Shown: positions 11,844-24,408, counted from the first letter of the stretch. The stretch: DNA of 64,000 nt from Inonotus obliquus (GCA_032164295.1 JAJHTX010000002.1:2108001-2172000); one strand, 5' to 3'. Program-made: numbers and translations. Notes: generated by a model from the letters alone, not told the origin.

Positions 11844-14216
11844 CGCTTTGTATTTATTGCCAATGGACTTCGTATAGAGAATACGTAATCACTGGATGAG
11901 ATGAGCAGATAATTGTAAACAAATGCAAATAACGCGTTAACAATTGGTTGGTTGTTCGTCGTTTTCCCTCCTCTGTTTACCATCATTAACTCTTGACTTG
12001 GGTACCCTAATAGTGAGTGCCTTCAGAGAAACTCTATGCCGTACAGGAGCCTGTTGTCCGATTGACTCAAACTTCGTACGAGAACGAGCGGACTTTGCGG
12101 GTGTCATCGATCTTGGGATGGTGGATTACCTTGAACCAAGGACCAGTCTGCAAGCTTCTGCAAGACTTGCTATAATATTTGCCGTTGTATGGATTGGTAT
12201 GCTACCCGGGGTTCTTCGAATTGGTGCCATCTGCGCAATTGAAGGCGGCGTTCTTGGTTCCTGGATGGAACAATGTAGGTTTGGTTACCGCGTTCTGTGC
12301 GGTCTCTGAATCACACCGATTTCCTTAGAGGTCTAGACGGAGCTCGATGCTAGCTACTTTGATGCAAATAGACACTACTTTGCATCTAGTATAGCTTCCG
12401 TACCAGTTTACCTTCCTTGTACTTAACGTTTACGTTTCCAAGACTCAGGGATGTTCCGGAGTTCCGTCGTCTAAGGCCGAGTGTTCATCGGGCGAGATAA
12501 GGACTCGTGTTCTTTGATCAAGGATGTCTCTAGAGTCTATCGACTCAGCATCGTGGAAAATGAGAAACGCGACTACTCTATCCCTGCCGGACATCCGAAG
12601 GAACTGAAGCCGCCGTATGGACCACGCACTGAAGGTTTTAGATGCGAAGGGAATATGGATGAAATAGAGCGCAAGAATCGAAGACACTGCTTTTTACAAC
12701 GATACGTCCGAGATTAATGTTGCATGACTGAAAGGTTTGCGCGGTTCCCCTTAGAATTCTCCCGGAGAATGACTCAGGATGACTCACCCCAATCGACTTC
12801 TGGATCTGCTCTAGAATCGACACATATTACTGCTTACTAGGATTCAGGGTGAGCACATCACACCGAGACCCAAAGATAGCAACGTGTGAGTAAACAAGTT
12901 TGTTGACAGCAACGGCACTGACGAAGTAACAATTTCCTCCCCACAACATAGTGGACTTATTCCCCATGAAACTCGTCCTAAAGAAAAGCGCATGCTTTCA
13001 CTCGTTCATATGTTTCTGCATCGAAATTGCCTCCACCCTTGTTTGGAACGCGAAGCATCTTCGTAACTCAAGATATGTAAGTTTCCGTTCGTCTTTTAGA
13101 CGTGTGCAGTTTTGGCTAGACGCCTGATATACAGCTTCTCGCCTTGGTCTGTAATTTAACGCGGCCACGTACCGTCTGAACCTACATCTTAGCGGATCTT
13201 TTTTATGGTTATGGGGCCGCTTAATTTGCCAGCTCGACTGTTGATGTGCAGTGGTCCAGTTTGGAAATGCGGTTACATTCGCCCCGATTATCATATTTAC
13301 TTCGGAAGGTTCGGAATATCCAGCCGCGCTCGTCTAAACGGTATAGTAGCAAGACATAATTGTCAACAAAAGGCATCAACCTGTGTAGGTACAGCGCGAG
13401 CATTCACTAGCGGGGGACAAAGTGACCTCACGGTACGCATGCCTCGCGGGTGGATCTGGCATGCCTACTCTCCCAAGGGTGGGATCCATAGCTAGAAAGG
13501 CATGTACAACCGTTTAGGAAAGTGCTATCCGATTCGATCAGATAAGACGTAGTCTGATACTGAACTTCAGATGATATTATAGAATTGACGGACGACCTCG
13601 CAACGGATTTCGCGGGTGCGAGTGCCGACGGAATTGATACCGCACGCGTTCGCATTTCTCCGCAACCACTCGTACCGTACCTCTCTGGGCTCTCTTCTTC
13701 CGTACTTTACCTTGGTTCAAACTGTGAGTACTGAACAATTGAAGACATGAGCTTCGGATCCTGAGTCTGATCTTGGGGTGGCCTACCAATCACAGGCTCT
13801 CCAGGGGTCTCACCCATCCATCTTCGCCAATTGCCGGACATCTAAGTCCGGGTTGAGCGCACCTTTGCTACTTTTGCCCTGACTCTGCCAACGGCGGTTT
13901 TGAATGCTATGGCGCGGGAGGAAGTTCGGAGCACTACTGGACCAGGGGCGCCAAGTTTCCGTGTCTCTACTCTCACCTTGTACGAGCCCAAGCCAGTCCA
14001 CGTTGATCATGTGCGTGCCCAATACGGATTACGTCGTCCCTATATGCATCGTCAACCTCGAGCAGAGTAAAACTGTGCAGGTAAATACATCGACACCGTA
14101 ATTCTTAAAAGGTCCGGTCTTGCGGTGCTTATTTTCCAGTTTCCAAATTGATTCTGCTTCGCTCCTGAGCATCCGTTCGGGTTGCTTCTCCACTTTCTCC
14201 GCCGGCTATGTCTACA
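11844..14216. other. Long gene-free upstream region of the WOPR gene
   Basis: About 2.4 kb with no supportable gene. Open frames are short, lack ATG starts or lie antisense to one another. The frame at 11944-12309 begins with TTG and has one hydrophobic stretch but no splice or homology support. It may be a long promoter for the downstream regulator, degenerate DNA, or non-coding transcription units. Confidence 0.5.
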
Positions 14217-14224
14217 TATAAAAG
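14217..14224 (+). promoter_or_regulatory. TATA box (TATAAAAG)
   Basis: A consensus TATA element lies 64 bases before the ATG at 14281 and is followed by a pyrimidine-rich stretch suited to a transcription start. It supports 14281 as the start codon, because any start further upstream would lie at or before the TATA box. Confidence 0.6.
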
Positions 14225-14280
14225 AGACCGCAGACCATTTACTTCATTCACAATCTCGTTTCGCAAGCAGCTATTCCTCG

Positions 14281-15577
14281 ATGCAGGCGACCACTGGCTC
14301 CGGGTACTTCACACATCCTTCTCTACGTATGGTCTATACCTATGAGCACAAATTAACCAGATTGCTGAATGATTCTACTCCAGACCTGAGAGATGCGCAT
14401 GATGCTCACGTCGTGTTCGAGGCGGTCCGTCTTGGACTACTCCCACTTATCAAACGCCGCCTTACCGCCGAAGAGAGAGAGCAACTTTGCTCGGGCAATG
14501 TCTTTGTGTGGGAAGAAGCTGAGCACAAAGGCGGACTGGAGCGTTGGACAGATGGTCGTCGATGGTAATCGCTTTCATTTCGTTTGTAATTGTATTCTAA
14601 TGTATGTGCGCTGATATACAACCTCAACTGAAGGTCTCAAAGTCGCATGAAGGGCGAATATCTCTTTTACGAAGAAAAAGTAGAAACAACTGAGGAAGAG
14701 AGACAAGCGAAGGCTGCGCGTCGGTATGAATGCTGTTTCATAATTTTATCAGACAGCTCATCTCGGCGCCTATAGAGCAAGCCGCAATGCTGGTAATCCA
14801 GTTCCGAGCATGCCGACTAGGCGTCAGGATCGTCCAACCAAGCCTAATGGCTTAACAAAGCAGACTTATTCCACTCAAGTCTATTTATCCGGCGCTCAAT
14901 CTCCCCGAAAGTGGCATATCGTCGCGTACTTCTCGGTATGCTTTTCTAATTGGTGCTACGTCAAAGGTTCTCTAACCGCTGACTACGGTGTAACATATTC
15001 CTTGTTTCATGCTTTCACCAAGTAGGGGTCGGACTATACTCGCTTGCCTGTCATCGAGAACTTTGAGTATCTACGCCGGATTCATATTCCTGATGGAATT
15101 TTCTTTTCCGCCAAAGGACTCGTCAAGAGATACGATGATCCACATGCAGATGTCGATGGCGAGGATGACTATTCAGCAGGCTCCAGTATGTACAATGGTG
15201 ACGATACTGGGGGTTCCAGCCCTGTGTTGCAACGTCTTCCCACCATTCCTTTGCTGCCAAATGGCTCTAACTCCATCGCTCCGTGCAATATCTACTACGC
15301 AAAAGGACAGCCAGCCCAATCAGGCTTTCGTGCGGCGCCGATGCGGGCGAATACTCACGACCCCAGCACTCTGCCGAGACTCTCTACGGTCGCGCCACTG
15401 TCCGAGCTAGGCCGTTATCCATTTCATCCATCCTTGTCTCCTACTCGTCTATGCGGAGATTCCGTAGAGAAAACCGTTCGTCAACTTTCCCCTGCTCACA
15501 CCTCACCTTCCCGAAGCTATCGTCCTCTGTCGCCGGAGGACCGTCGTGCGCTAAGCACATTCAAAGTTGTTCTTTAG
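14281..15577 (+). CDS. WOPR-domain (Gti1/Pac2 family) transcription regulator
   Basis: Fungal-specific DNA-binding regulator; relatives include Wor1, Ryp1, Pac2 and Gti1, which control morphogenetic switching and development. First WOPR half: DAHVVFEAVRLGLLPLIKRRL, GNVFVWEEAE, GLERWTDGRRWSQSRMKGEY, then LFYEEK (about residues 35-110). Second half: LTKQTYSTQVYLSG, KWHIVAYFSGSDYTRLPVIE, LRRIHIPDGIF. Four exons: the first ends at 14564, and three introns close in frame through RRW|SQSR, ARR|ASRN and YFS|GSDY. The C-terminal third is Ser/Pro-rich and ends with the conserved LSPEDRRALSTFKVVL. Both halves of the bipartite domain are present. Target genes cannot be read from sequence. Confidence 0.93.
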
Positions 15578-18545
15578 GTATCTTGCCGTAGAGATCAGGC
15601 TATACGCACCCGCACAAGCCAACATCTCTGGTTGCGGAATTCTGCGTTCCGTCGAATTATACATACACATAGACCAAGTCCTTGTCCGTTATTTGTGTTG
15701 GCATCAACATCAACTGGCGCACATATGGCAAGAGTCTCCAGAAGGCACAGGCTCGCTCCACCCTTCTCAACCAGGATATGTGCAACTGCTCGCTGCCGAC
15801 TTTCGTCAGCGTCCTTGGAGCTTCATCGAGGGCATCGGCATCGTGTAGCACTCAATCATAGTAGTGAAGAGCTTGCCTAGCTCTGATACGACGGTGCGAC
15901 TTACTAAAATAATGCGTAATTCGGAATTCCGGTTCTCTGGATGCTTCGATAATGAATTTTCATAGCACCTTATGCTATTCGTAGTCTGGTCGATGCACGA
16001 ACACGAGTTGCTCTTTCTGGAGTTAAGGGGCTTAGATCTCCCGCGTTTACGAGCCCGAGCGGGCTCACTCCACTCATCGCCCTTGTCTGGTGCCAGGTCA
16101 CCTAAAGTACTCCTCACGATGATCACCATTCTGATCGATTCCGGCTACCTGCACTTGGGGGCTCGTCTTGACATGCCTTGTCTCGTTCATTGACTTTCTG
16201 ATGCCATTTTTTCGGCATTGGTTCAACAACTCAATCACATTCGGCGCAGTGGTAAAGGACATATGCCTGTTCCGCTTCGGTCCGAGACTCTTCCATTTAT
16301 AAGCCAAACGTCGGGGATATTATTGAACTGGCTGTCAGTAGTGTTTCTAAAGTTATCTATGACCTCTCCTACGGCCTTGGGAAGACCATTCCAGGTCTCG
16401 GGGGTCAGTAGCGGACCTTTTTCTTACAGTCCACACTATTCGTCGCCATGAACGTTTCCCTTGATGTCCCACCCAGGTACGCAAGAAGCTATGGCGCAAG
16501 AATCTGGGATGCGTACGGCGTACGGTCTGATACGGCGTTAACGTCGGGGCGCTAACACCGAGAATGTAACCGTATTGAGTTCATATCAAATTGGACTTGG
16601 ACTGGAGTACCTGAACCTACCCTCACCTAAAGATTGACACTCTGACAATCGAAACCTAGCCGTAAATTCCTTGGGATTGAGAGCAAGTTGGACAGCAAGT
16701 AAGCTTCTCATCTCCCGCGACTCTCATGCTGCAGGTCCACAAGTAGCCTCCATTTCACATCGGACGGAACTGAAAGCCGCAATAAAGGACTTGGTGACGC
16801 ATGTCGTCTGAGTGGGGAAGGTCAGCAGGTTGCAATGTAACTCACACGTCAGTCCATGTAGCGGTTTTCCATTCCACCATGTGTATCGATTTGGAACTCA
16901 GTCATGCACCCTGCTTGCTCCGTGACGCAGAACGATGCTCCGGATATAGGATTCTGGTTTGACACTGTGCTTCGAACTCTTCACCAATGCGAAGGGCCTG
17001 GCTAGAAGGCTGTCTTTATCAGCGGACAACAAGATCTTCTAGTGCATTCATGAAGTCATGCTTCATTATCGTGCATCGATATATTAGAATCGCATTATCA
17101 GACACAGGAGGTATCACTGCAGTACTCAGCAGCAATACTGAAGCCTGATAGGATTGTTGATGTTCTCCGAATGCTATGAACTCGATGAAGAACGATACTA
17201 CTGTCCCGATTCCGACGTTACGGCATAATCTATTATCAGCTCCTTTCGTATTACTGGACTAAAGTGTTCATAGATCGGGAGTACCGTGATCGTTGCCTTT
17301 AGTTCAAAGCTAGCAGCCACTGGCTTCCATGGGTCGTAGATGATGAATAAACGTCTAGGATTCGTTTGTCACTCACCTGTTTGCATCCCTCGGCTGCTTC
17401 TTCGGAGACCTGTGATATGCCATCCAATCTTAGCTCGTGGAAATCTCGGAAGAAGTTATCTCATATAGTATACTCCGAGCTCAACATCTTCTCTTATGGG
17501 AATTCAGTCCCGGCAGAATTGCGATTGTGTTCATTTGTGCAATAAAGCATTCTATATTTTCCCCCTCTGCGACTCCTTCCGCCCCCTGAGCAACAGCACT
17601 GACTCCGGGTTTAAACCAGCTTAAACGCAGGTTCTGAAAACCTCCGAATTATCAGACGTCTTTTTATCATCCGGCGAGTCCCGTGGTAAATAAATTCGAG
17701 AGGATGAGAGTTCCTCTGCTCACCACTTCTCGAGTCTGGCCTTCTAACGGGGACTTCCAAGGCCCTGATCCTCAATCTCTTTGATCATGGCGCTGAGGGT
17801 GAGAGAGCACTATCAGTTCTCAATGTTACCACCTAAAGAGTGCTCCGATCATTTCGCCCGTGTATACGTTCGCTATCTTACTACCCCCATTATTAGCTTC
17901 TTCAACCTCCGGTCACCGTAGTTTCCCCCTTACCAGAGACGTACATCGAGCGCTTCCAAGACTAATTTCTGACAGCCTCGTTTCTGAATTCCTTCACACA
18001 ATCCGAATGGATCACGATTGTCGCTTTCTTGACATCCAAAAAACAACTGATCGCTTTTCTATGGGTTAATGGAAGATAAAGTGCACAAAGTGTTGCAGGA
18101 GGTCGCTGGACATTATAGGGTACGAAAACATGCACGCGTCAACTACACTAGATAATTACAAGACAAGTAATAATTACTTCCGGAATAAACATTGGTAATC
18201 CAATAAATAACAAGCAACAAACGACTACCGTAAGGTCTTCCGCCGAACCAAGCTATTGTACATGAGCCCATTCTTTCACTTCAGCGCAAATGAGCACGCA
18301 ATCACACTCGTCAAGACTGTGATACAATACGCACGATTGACAGGTTGTGAGATGTACTCCACTCTCCTACTTCGACAAATCATTCCGCAGAGGGCTAGGT
18401 CTCCGATTCTGTCGCTCGTGGCGATGCCGCGCGTCTGGCGGGATGAATTCGCGTAGGCCAGGATAACTTCGAATCTCGCCGCTTTCGCATTTTTGTGGGT
18501 TGCTGAGGGTATAGTGATGCGCCAGCAAAGCGTCGTATTTTGATC
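15578..18545. other. Long gene-free region downstream of WOPR gene
   Basis: About 3 kb. A frame at 15567-15848 continues past the WOPR stop but no spliced link to the gene was found. From 16450 to 17850 open frames are unusually scarce on both strands and no transposon protein, terminal repeat or RNA gene was recognised. The right end probably holds the 3' untranslated region of the next minus-strand gene. Confidence 0.5.
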
Positions 18546-19501
18546 TCATCGTTGTTGAGGGTGAACCTTTTTGCAGCTGTAGCTGTCCAGGTAGCCTACG
18601 TAGCTTCCTCTCTCTATCTCTCCTCCGCCGTCGCTCCTCCTCAGGTTCGCCCCTTCGACCGCTTCAACCTCAGATTCCTTGTCAAGTATATGTTTTGGAG
18701 TTGGTTGCCCAGGCTCGCACCCCAGCGCGATATCGCTCTCGATGGTAGTAAACCCCACGAAAAATTGGATAAGATGTTTCAAGAAACACGACCTTTCCTC
18801 CTTCTGATGGAGTTTGGGACGAAGGATGTTGTAAGGAGGGTCATTGGCCGGAGATAGATGAGCAAGTAGAGGTGGGGAGAGCACAGAAAGACGGGTTTCA
18901 TCGTAGATATTACGAGTGGCAGACATTCGTGCAAAGCGGTCATCAACATATTCGTGAATTATTTCGAGACCGTAGTCGTCAAGATCGTCCTTTCCCTCAC
19001 CAGAGGTCAGCTCCTCCAAGTTCTGAGGCCTGCATGATGAATGATGTCCATCCTGCTTGAGCAAAGAAGGGTATTCGTAACCAGATAGATCGCCGCGTAA
19101 GCCCCCTCTCAGGCGAGGCCGACTTGTTCGATCCCAATACGGGTAAGTGTAAGGACGTGGTATATGACCAGGGTGGGCGCTCGAGACGTCGCAATAGTGA
19201 TTGTTAGATGTATGATAACCGCGTTTTAGTGTATCACGTCGATGGATCGGCTCGGGATATTTGGCAAGCATTCGGTCAACGAGTGCTGGGTCGCTGCCCT
19301 GGAATCGACTCCCGGATTGTCCGCCGCAGTTAGATTGAGGGCATGAAGTGTACGACATTGATGATGGGAGCTGAGGTGACCCGCAGAGATGGATTCGACA
19401 GAGTTGTCGAGGTGTATGCGAGAGTATTGTCTATTTATCAACACTCCTAATGCATAGCCAAATTCACAGCGACAATAAAGGCAGCTGGAATTGTTACACA
19501 T
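18546..19501 (-). CDS. Orphan hypothetical protein
   Basis: Unrecognised. A 270-codon uninterrupted frame starts at the ATG at 19358. It can be extended to an ATG at 19501 by a 74-base intron (19371-19444, weak GTGTTG donor, CCTCAG acceptor) that keeps frame, giving an N-terminus MCNNSSCLYCRCEFGYALG with four closely spaced Cys. The protein is hydrophilic, rich in Tyr, Arg, Pro and His in the first half (SNNHYCDVSSAHPGH, YPYWDRTSRPRLRGG), with an acidic patch GEGKDDLDDYG. No domain, signal peptide or membrane helix is evident. The length of the open frame argues for a gene; the gene-poor neighbourhood and lack of homology argue for caution. Confidence 0.45.
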
Positions 19502-20934
19502 TCTGCAAATCTATTGTTTGGGGTGCAGAAGACTAACACATAACAGTTGGCGAGGTTCCAAGACCAGAGGACTGAGACGAGAATTATTGTTCTCTTAGTC
19601 TATGCCATTGATGTTCGAGACAGATAGGACTACGTGATCGTGCGAAAGTGACAATCACACCCAGTCACAAGAAAGTACAGCCATTTATGTAATTAGTAAG
19701 CTTACAAAACAGGCTCTTGCCGTACTGCATTTCTTCCACAATGTACTCTAGGTAGTATGCTCCGCTAGCTCTTCCCCCGCGGCGCGGAAGGGGGGAGTCT
19801 TTCGTTCATGCACGCTCCAGCTTCTAGTCTCACATCTCTTGATTTACATGATCCCAGCACCACGGTCTGCATGTCTCCACCGAGAGTTTAGGGAATGAGA
19901 AAGGTAGGGAGGGTGAGGAGTGAGAAAGGCTCTTCAGACGGCTTTCACCAGCCTCTTATCGCCCAATAGAGTCCCAAGACTCGCAGGCATTTGTCTGGTG
20001 GTCTAGAGTCAACGCAAAAATAGAAACATGCAATGATTGCTTATTAGCAAGGCACCTTTGCTCTCGTTGCATTTAATGTTCAATGCTCTAGCGTATGGTA
20101 GTATCACCGCAACCTTCGTGCTCTTATTACGAGCTACGAGGTAGAACCAGTTACGTATACACCAGTTTCATCTAGCAACATTCCTCACGCTCGATTCGTT
20201 CAGGTCCGCTATCCGATTGTCCCAAGCTACCCACGGACATGTCGTTGTCGCTTCTTCATATCTTTCCTTTGTAATCTCCCGGACGAAGATCGTTCATTTG
20301 GACCTCTGATGCACGCCTCGCCCTACCACCCAGTCAGGGAGAGAAAACTCACACATTGGGAAACTCACCAGTGCTTTCTATCCTTCAGACTATCATGATG
20401 GCTGACGACGCGTTCACAAAGACAACGACACATGGCAATGCGACACCTTGGACTGGGTCTATCGAGCAATGAGGTAAGGCGACGATGGCTTTGGTAGTCG
20501 CTACCTTCATCAGAACTCATAAGTCCTGCTTCCTGTCTTCACTACACGGTACTCTGCAAGGGTTGGATGGAAACCGTAACGGATGTCCTATTGAGAAGGG
20601 AACAGAAGGTCGGACATCGTCCATTAATGGGCCCGAGTGGCAGAAAAGTCGCAGGACATCTGGAAGAATCCCGACGATAAAAAGTGGGTGAATTGGGCGC
20701 ACATTCGTTCTTGCCAGCTCAACCGCACCCTGTGAAGGAGAAGAGGTACTGATATCCTGAGTCGCGAACATCTTACACCTGGCCATAAACAAGGATCCTT
20801 CCCAATTGGCTTATTGCGAGCATTTCTCAGCGGCAGTCTTCTATATTTGTTGTAATACATGGATATGATTGTCCATCTTCTGGGAGGCATCGTGGCGAAC
20901 TAAAAAAAGAGGTCAACCAGCGAGCGGCCTTTCG
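19502..20934. other. Gene-free stretch
   Basis: About 1.4 kb. Short overlapping frames at 20485-20890 on both strands show no domain or splice support. No repeat or RNA gene seen. Confidence 0.5.
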
Positions 20935-21805
20935 CTAGACCTTCAATCCAAGTCCCAGAATTCCTTCCTTCGCCTGTCTAATCTGCTCGTCCACCTCCTT
21001 CTCAAGATCTATGGTAACTACATTTGGTTCACCCGTCTCCTCAGGCGGTTCAAGCGTTTTCAGCTGACTATCAAGCATTCCGGATTTCATGAAATGCCCT
21101 TTACGATTCTCCATCCTCTTCATAAGAGCGTCCCGTGATCCACGGATGTGAACAAAACACGTGGGGAATGCAGAAGGAGAGGTGGATTGACCTTCCGAAA
21201 GTCCTCGGAGAATGTCCCGATAGGATCGTTTGAGCGAGCTACATCCAACCACCAGGCCTTTATTTTGCCTATCCTTGCTTTGCCGTGGATCAGAGGTTTG
21301 TGACGTCTGCTCATTGATGGTACGCATCGCCTCTGCACGTACACGCTCGAGCCAGGGCTGACGGTCGGCATCTATAAGCGGTGTGCCGGAGGACATTTTA
21401 TCGACGTTTGATTGAGGGTGCAACGAATCGGCATCAACGAAGGAAATGCCGCATGCGTGGGCGAGTGCAGCGCCGAGCGTAGATTTACCGCAGCCGGAAA
21501 CTCCCTGAAAACGAGTACGTATATTAGACAATTATGCTATAATGACTATTGGACCGAATGTGCACCATCACAACAATCAGGACTGGTTGTCCGTCCTCGG
21601 CCAGCACGTTGCTAACCTCCGCGTTCCGCTTTACTTTCTCAGCAGCCTCGAAGTGCTCCTCCCCGATAGATAAAGCATTGGTGATCTTTTGATCGTGATA
21701 CTTGCCACCGACATCTCCCTGCGTGTGGTGGACATAGTGCTCGCTTTCGGTTTGAAGAGTGTCAAGCTGGTGGCAAGTTCCATTCTGCAAGGAGTCTGGA
21801 GGCAT
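20935..21805 (-). CDS. Gluconokinase
   Basis: Phosphorylates D-gluconate with ATP to 6-phosphogluconate, feeding the pentose phosphate pathway. Two exons: 21566-21805 and 20935-21504, separated by a 61-base intron that interrupts the protein as VVM|GVSGCGKST, rebuilding the Walker A motif. Family signatures: FVDADSLHPQSNVDKMSSG, the gluconate-binding segment; PLIDADRQPWLERV; LVVGCSSLKRSYRDILRG; and FVHIRGS...MENRKGHFMKSGML, the lid region. The kinase proper is about 195 residues, the normal size. The open frame gives about 70 extra N-terminal residues before QPVLIVVM, more than usual; no ATG lies nearer the Walker A, so either this extension is real or an upstream intron and start were missed. 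Confidence 0.92.
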
Positions 21806-22144
21806 TGCCGTTGTAATTCAGTAAACGGTGAGCAGTGTTGGCGAGAGTGAGCTTTGGGCGGGGAGGACTGGCGTCAGCCATATAGCATTGGAAGGGAGAA
21901 TTCACGGAAAAAGGAAGGGAGAATACATAATGTGACGTACGGGCTGCTATAACATTTCGCATAAATAACCGCCTACTGCCGTTCGGCCGATTTGTCCCTC
22001 GTCGATCATTGATCGGCGCATTGAATAAATTTGAATTTCTATTTAGCTTGAACACAGTATGATGGTGCAATCCCGTGCAAAATGAGCCTAATACATCGCG
22101 ACAGGCTCTTGGTTGAAAGAATATCTAATAGTCAGTACCTTCGT

Positions 22145-22898
22145 TTAATCCTTGACGCCATATTCATCCCAATACGCCTTCATCTTCTGCACAACATCAG
22201 CTTGTCCAGCATTCTCTAACCATGTCATCAGATCCCTCATTTTTAGTATCGTGGAAACTTTCCCTCCCCCGCCCTCTTTAAGAATCGCCTCTATATCCTT
22301 CACTGTATTCCTCCCATCCATGGTCACCTCCTCACGATCTAACAGTGTTACAACCCCTACAATTGTTCCGCCCTCGCTACGAATCGAGTCGATGGACGAG
22401 CGAACGGCTGTCCCAGCAGTCATAATGTCGTCCAGGATAAGTACACGCTTCCCGCGAACATCAGAACCAATCATTCGCCCTCCCTCCCCGTGCGCCTTTA
22501 CTTCCTTCCGGTCATATGCGTAACCGATGTCGATGTGGTAGTCCCGGTGTAGGATCAATGCAGTGGCTGCGACGAAGGGGATGCCCTTGTATGCCGGGCC
22601 AAACAACACATCAATTGGTGGTGCCTCAATATGTTTCCATTGTTGAGCGATGAGCGCTGCGTAGCCTGTGGCGACGGCTGAGATAAGTGGACCGGTAGAT
22701 AATAGACCGGCATTGATGAAGTACGGTGACGTTCTATCGGAGACGCGTCCAGGTCGATGGAATCAGGATTCATTGAAACAACGGCACTCACCGACCAGAC
22801 TTGAGGGTGAAGGACCCAAACATGAGCGCACCGGCAGACATAGCGCCTTCGATAAGATCCCTTTGGTACGGCTCTAGCGAAGATGGTGGCGATGACAT
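22145..22898 (-). CDS. URA5: Orotate phosphoribosyltransferase
   Basis: Converts orotate and PRPP to orotidine 5'-monophosphate in pyrimidine synthesis. 231 residues from two exons (22792-22898 and 22145-22733) separated by a 58-base intron, joined as LKSGR|TSPYFINAG. Signatures in order: LKSGRTSPYFINAG (orotate contact), DVLFGPAYKGIPF, the flexible loop AYDRKEVKAHGEGG with catalytic Lys residues, and the PRPP-binding motif RVLILDDIMTAGTA. Length and all active-site motifs match functional fungal enzymes. The symbol follows the yeast and Cryptococcus gene name. Confidence 0.97.
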
Positions 22899-23605
22899 GA
22901 TAATACTAGTTGACTATCAGGAGACACGATAAGTGAACACCTCCCCCGCTCTATGAGTTGCTATAGCCGCGTTTTTCGGATGAAGACACGTACTTTTTCA
23001 CTGAAGTGATTGTGTGAGTATATGCGTCACGTGGTGAAAGACGATCCCCGAAGATCGGCAAAGATCGGCATTATGTCCAAATATGGATTGGCTAGCAAAC
23101 ATCATTGATGTTCCCTGTAACAGATGGTAATACGAGACCGAAGTAAATGCGATTTGCTGTTCCATTTACGCCTTAGGTATAACACAGATTTAATTGTGTT
23201 CTACTTTGCTTTTGGTATTGGATCTATTGATTGATGCTAACCTCTTATTATCTTCTCAATTAAGACAGGTCTTAGCGAGGGTTTCACCCTGTCTAATGTT
23301 AAAATCCAAAACAGACGTATTTTGCAATTGACGATCTTAATAAATTGAGGATTTACAGAAAAAGGAACAGTAACAAAATATCATAACATACATGATGTAG
23401 TAAGAATATTTCCAGCTCCAGAACAGAGGTATGATCGCGTGTATCGAAAAGGACAAACGATGGGAATACACTGAAGATTGGGGAAAAAGAAAAGACGAAT
23501 TGCAAGGAGAGTTAAAAATACAATAAATTCCGGGATATCGTGGAATGGGAAAAATCAGTTCGACACTATTACTGCAGAGTGGTGAGGTATAACCGCGTGC
23601 GTCCG
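22899..23605. other. Intergenic, AT-rich
   Basis: About 700 bases between the OPRT start and the 3' end of the next minus-strand gene. It holds the OPRT promoter and a 3' untranslated region. No open frame or repeat was identified. Confidence 0.5.
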
Positions 23606-24408
23606 TTAAAAATCCTCTTTGGTCTCGGCTGAACCGGCCGCAACATCAGCGGGTTTGTCTTTCTTATCCACCTTCGAGAAGCGTCTGAAGGCGCGGCTCG
23701 TGCGGTTACGAGAGGATTCGAAAAACTTCCTCGTCGACGATCTCGGTTTCTTGTCTCCTTTCTCGTCGTCAGAGTTATCCATATCTTCGCTAACACCTTT
23801 GTGTGATTCCATGCTTTTCTGAACAATCGAGCGTGCGCGTTTCACCAATGGGCGCGTAGGTGTTGTAGCGATATTGGCCGCGCTGTTCATGTACTTCTTC
23901 GTGCGTTCGGCCGCTCGCTCGTAAAACGCCTGAACTCCGGAGCTGCGACCTGTTGGATCCGACCCAGAGCGAGCACGCGTAGTAGTCTTCTTCGACGGTG
24001 TGAAATAGGAGAATACACTGTTTCTTCTCCGCTTCTTTTCAGAAGATGATTGATCCTCAGGTGGGGAATCTTCCGCTGCACAGCTGGATGAAGATTCATT
24101 ACTGATTCCGTCGATTGGTGATGATGGGGGATCTGACTCCGTTGGTGACGTTTCTTCTTCTACAACTGGTTTGGGCGTGCAAAGGCGATAACGCGACGGT
24201 TTCTTCAACTCTTCTTTCGGCATCCTTATTTTATACTGGACCATGGGGTTATTCAGAAGCACGCTCTGTATGAATAACAATCAGTTAAATGAAATGAATT
24301 GAAGGAATTATTACGCACGATCAGAAGGCTCCATACCGCAACGATTGGCACTATGATTCGATACCACCATGCTCTGGGACATTCGGATGCAACGAGTGTT
24401 TCGACCAT
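23606..24408 (-). CDS. Small single-span membrane protein, unknown function
   Basis: 249 residues from exons 24319-24408 and 23606-24265; the 53-base intron closes in frame (LLI|SVLLNNP). One hydrophobic segment near residues 15-35 (YRIIVPIVAVWSLLISVLL) follows a short N-terminus MVETLVASECPRAWW. The remaining 210 residues are soluble: an acidic Ser/Pro-rich stretch, a basic KKRRRNSVFSYFTPSKK cluster, and a Lys/Arg-rich end with SSTRKFFESSRNRTSRAF. This looks like a tail facing the cytosol or nucleoplasm from a membrane anchor, perhaps ER or nuclear envelope. I do not recognise a family. Confidence 0.7.

Noticed and set aside
11944..12309. Open frame with a hydrophobic segment upstream of the WOPR gene
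   Set aside because: It begins with TTG rather than ATG, has no splice or family support, and the hydrophobic stretch is single and short.
13195..13210. T-run possibly marking a reverse-oriented retroelement tail
   Set aside because: Only about six T, no matching direct repeats nearby and no polyadenylation signal in the right place.
14182..14280. Possible longer start for the WOPR protein
   Set aside because: The codon at 14182 is TTG and the TATA box lies downstream of it, so translation from there is not plausible.
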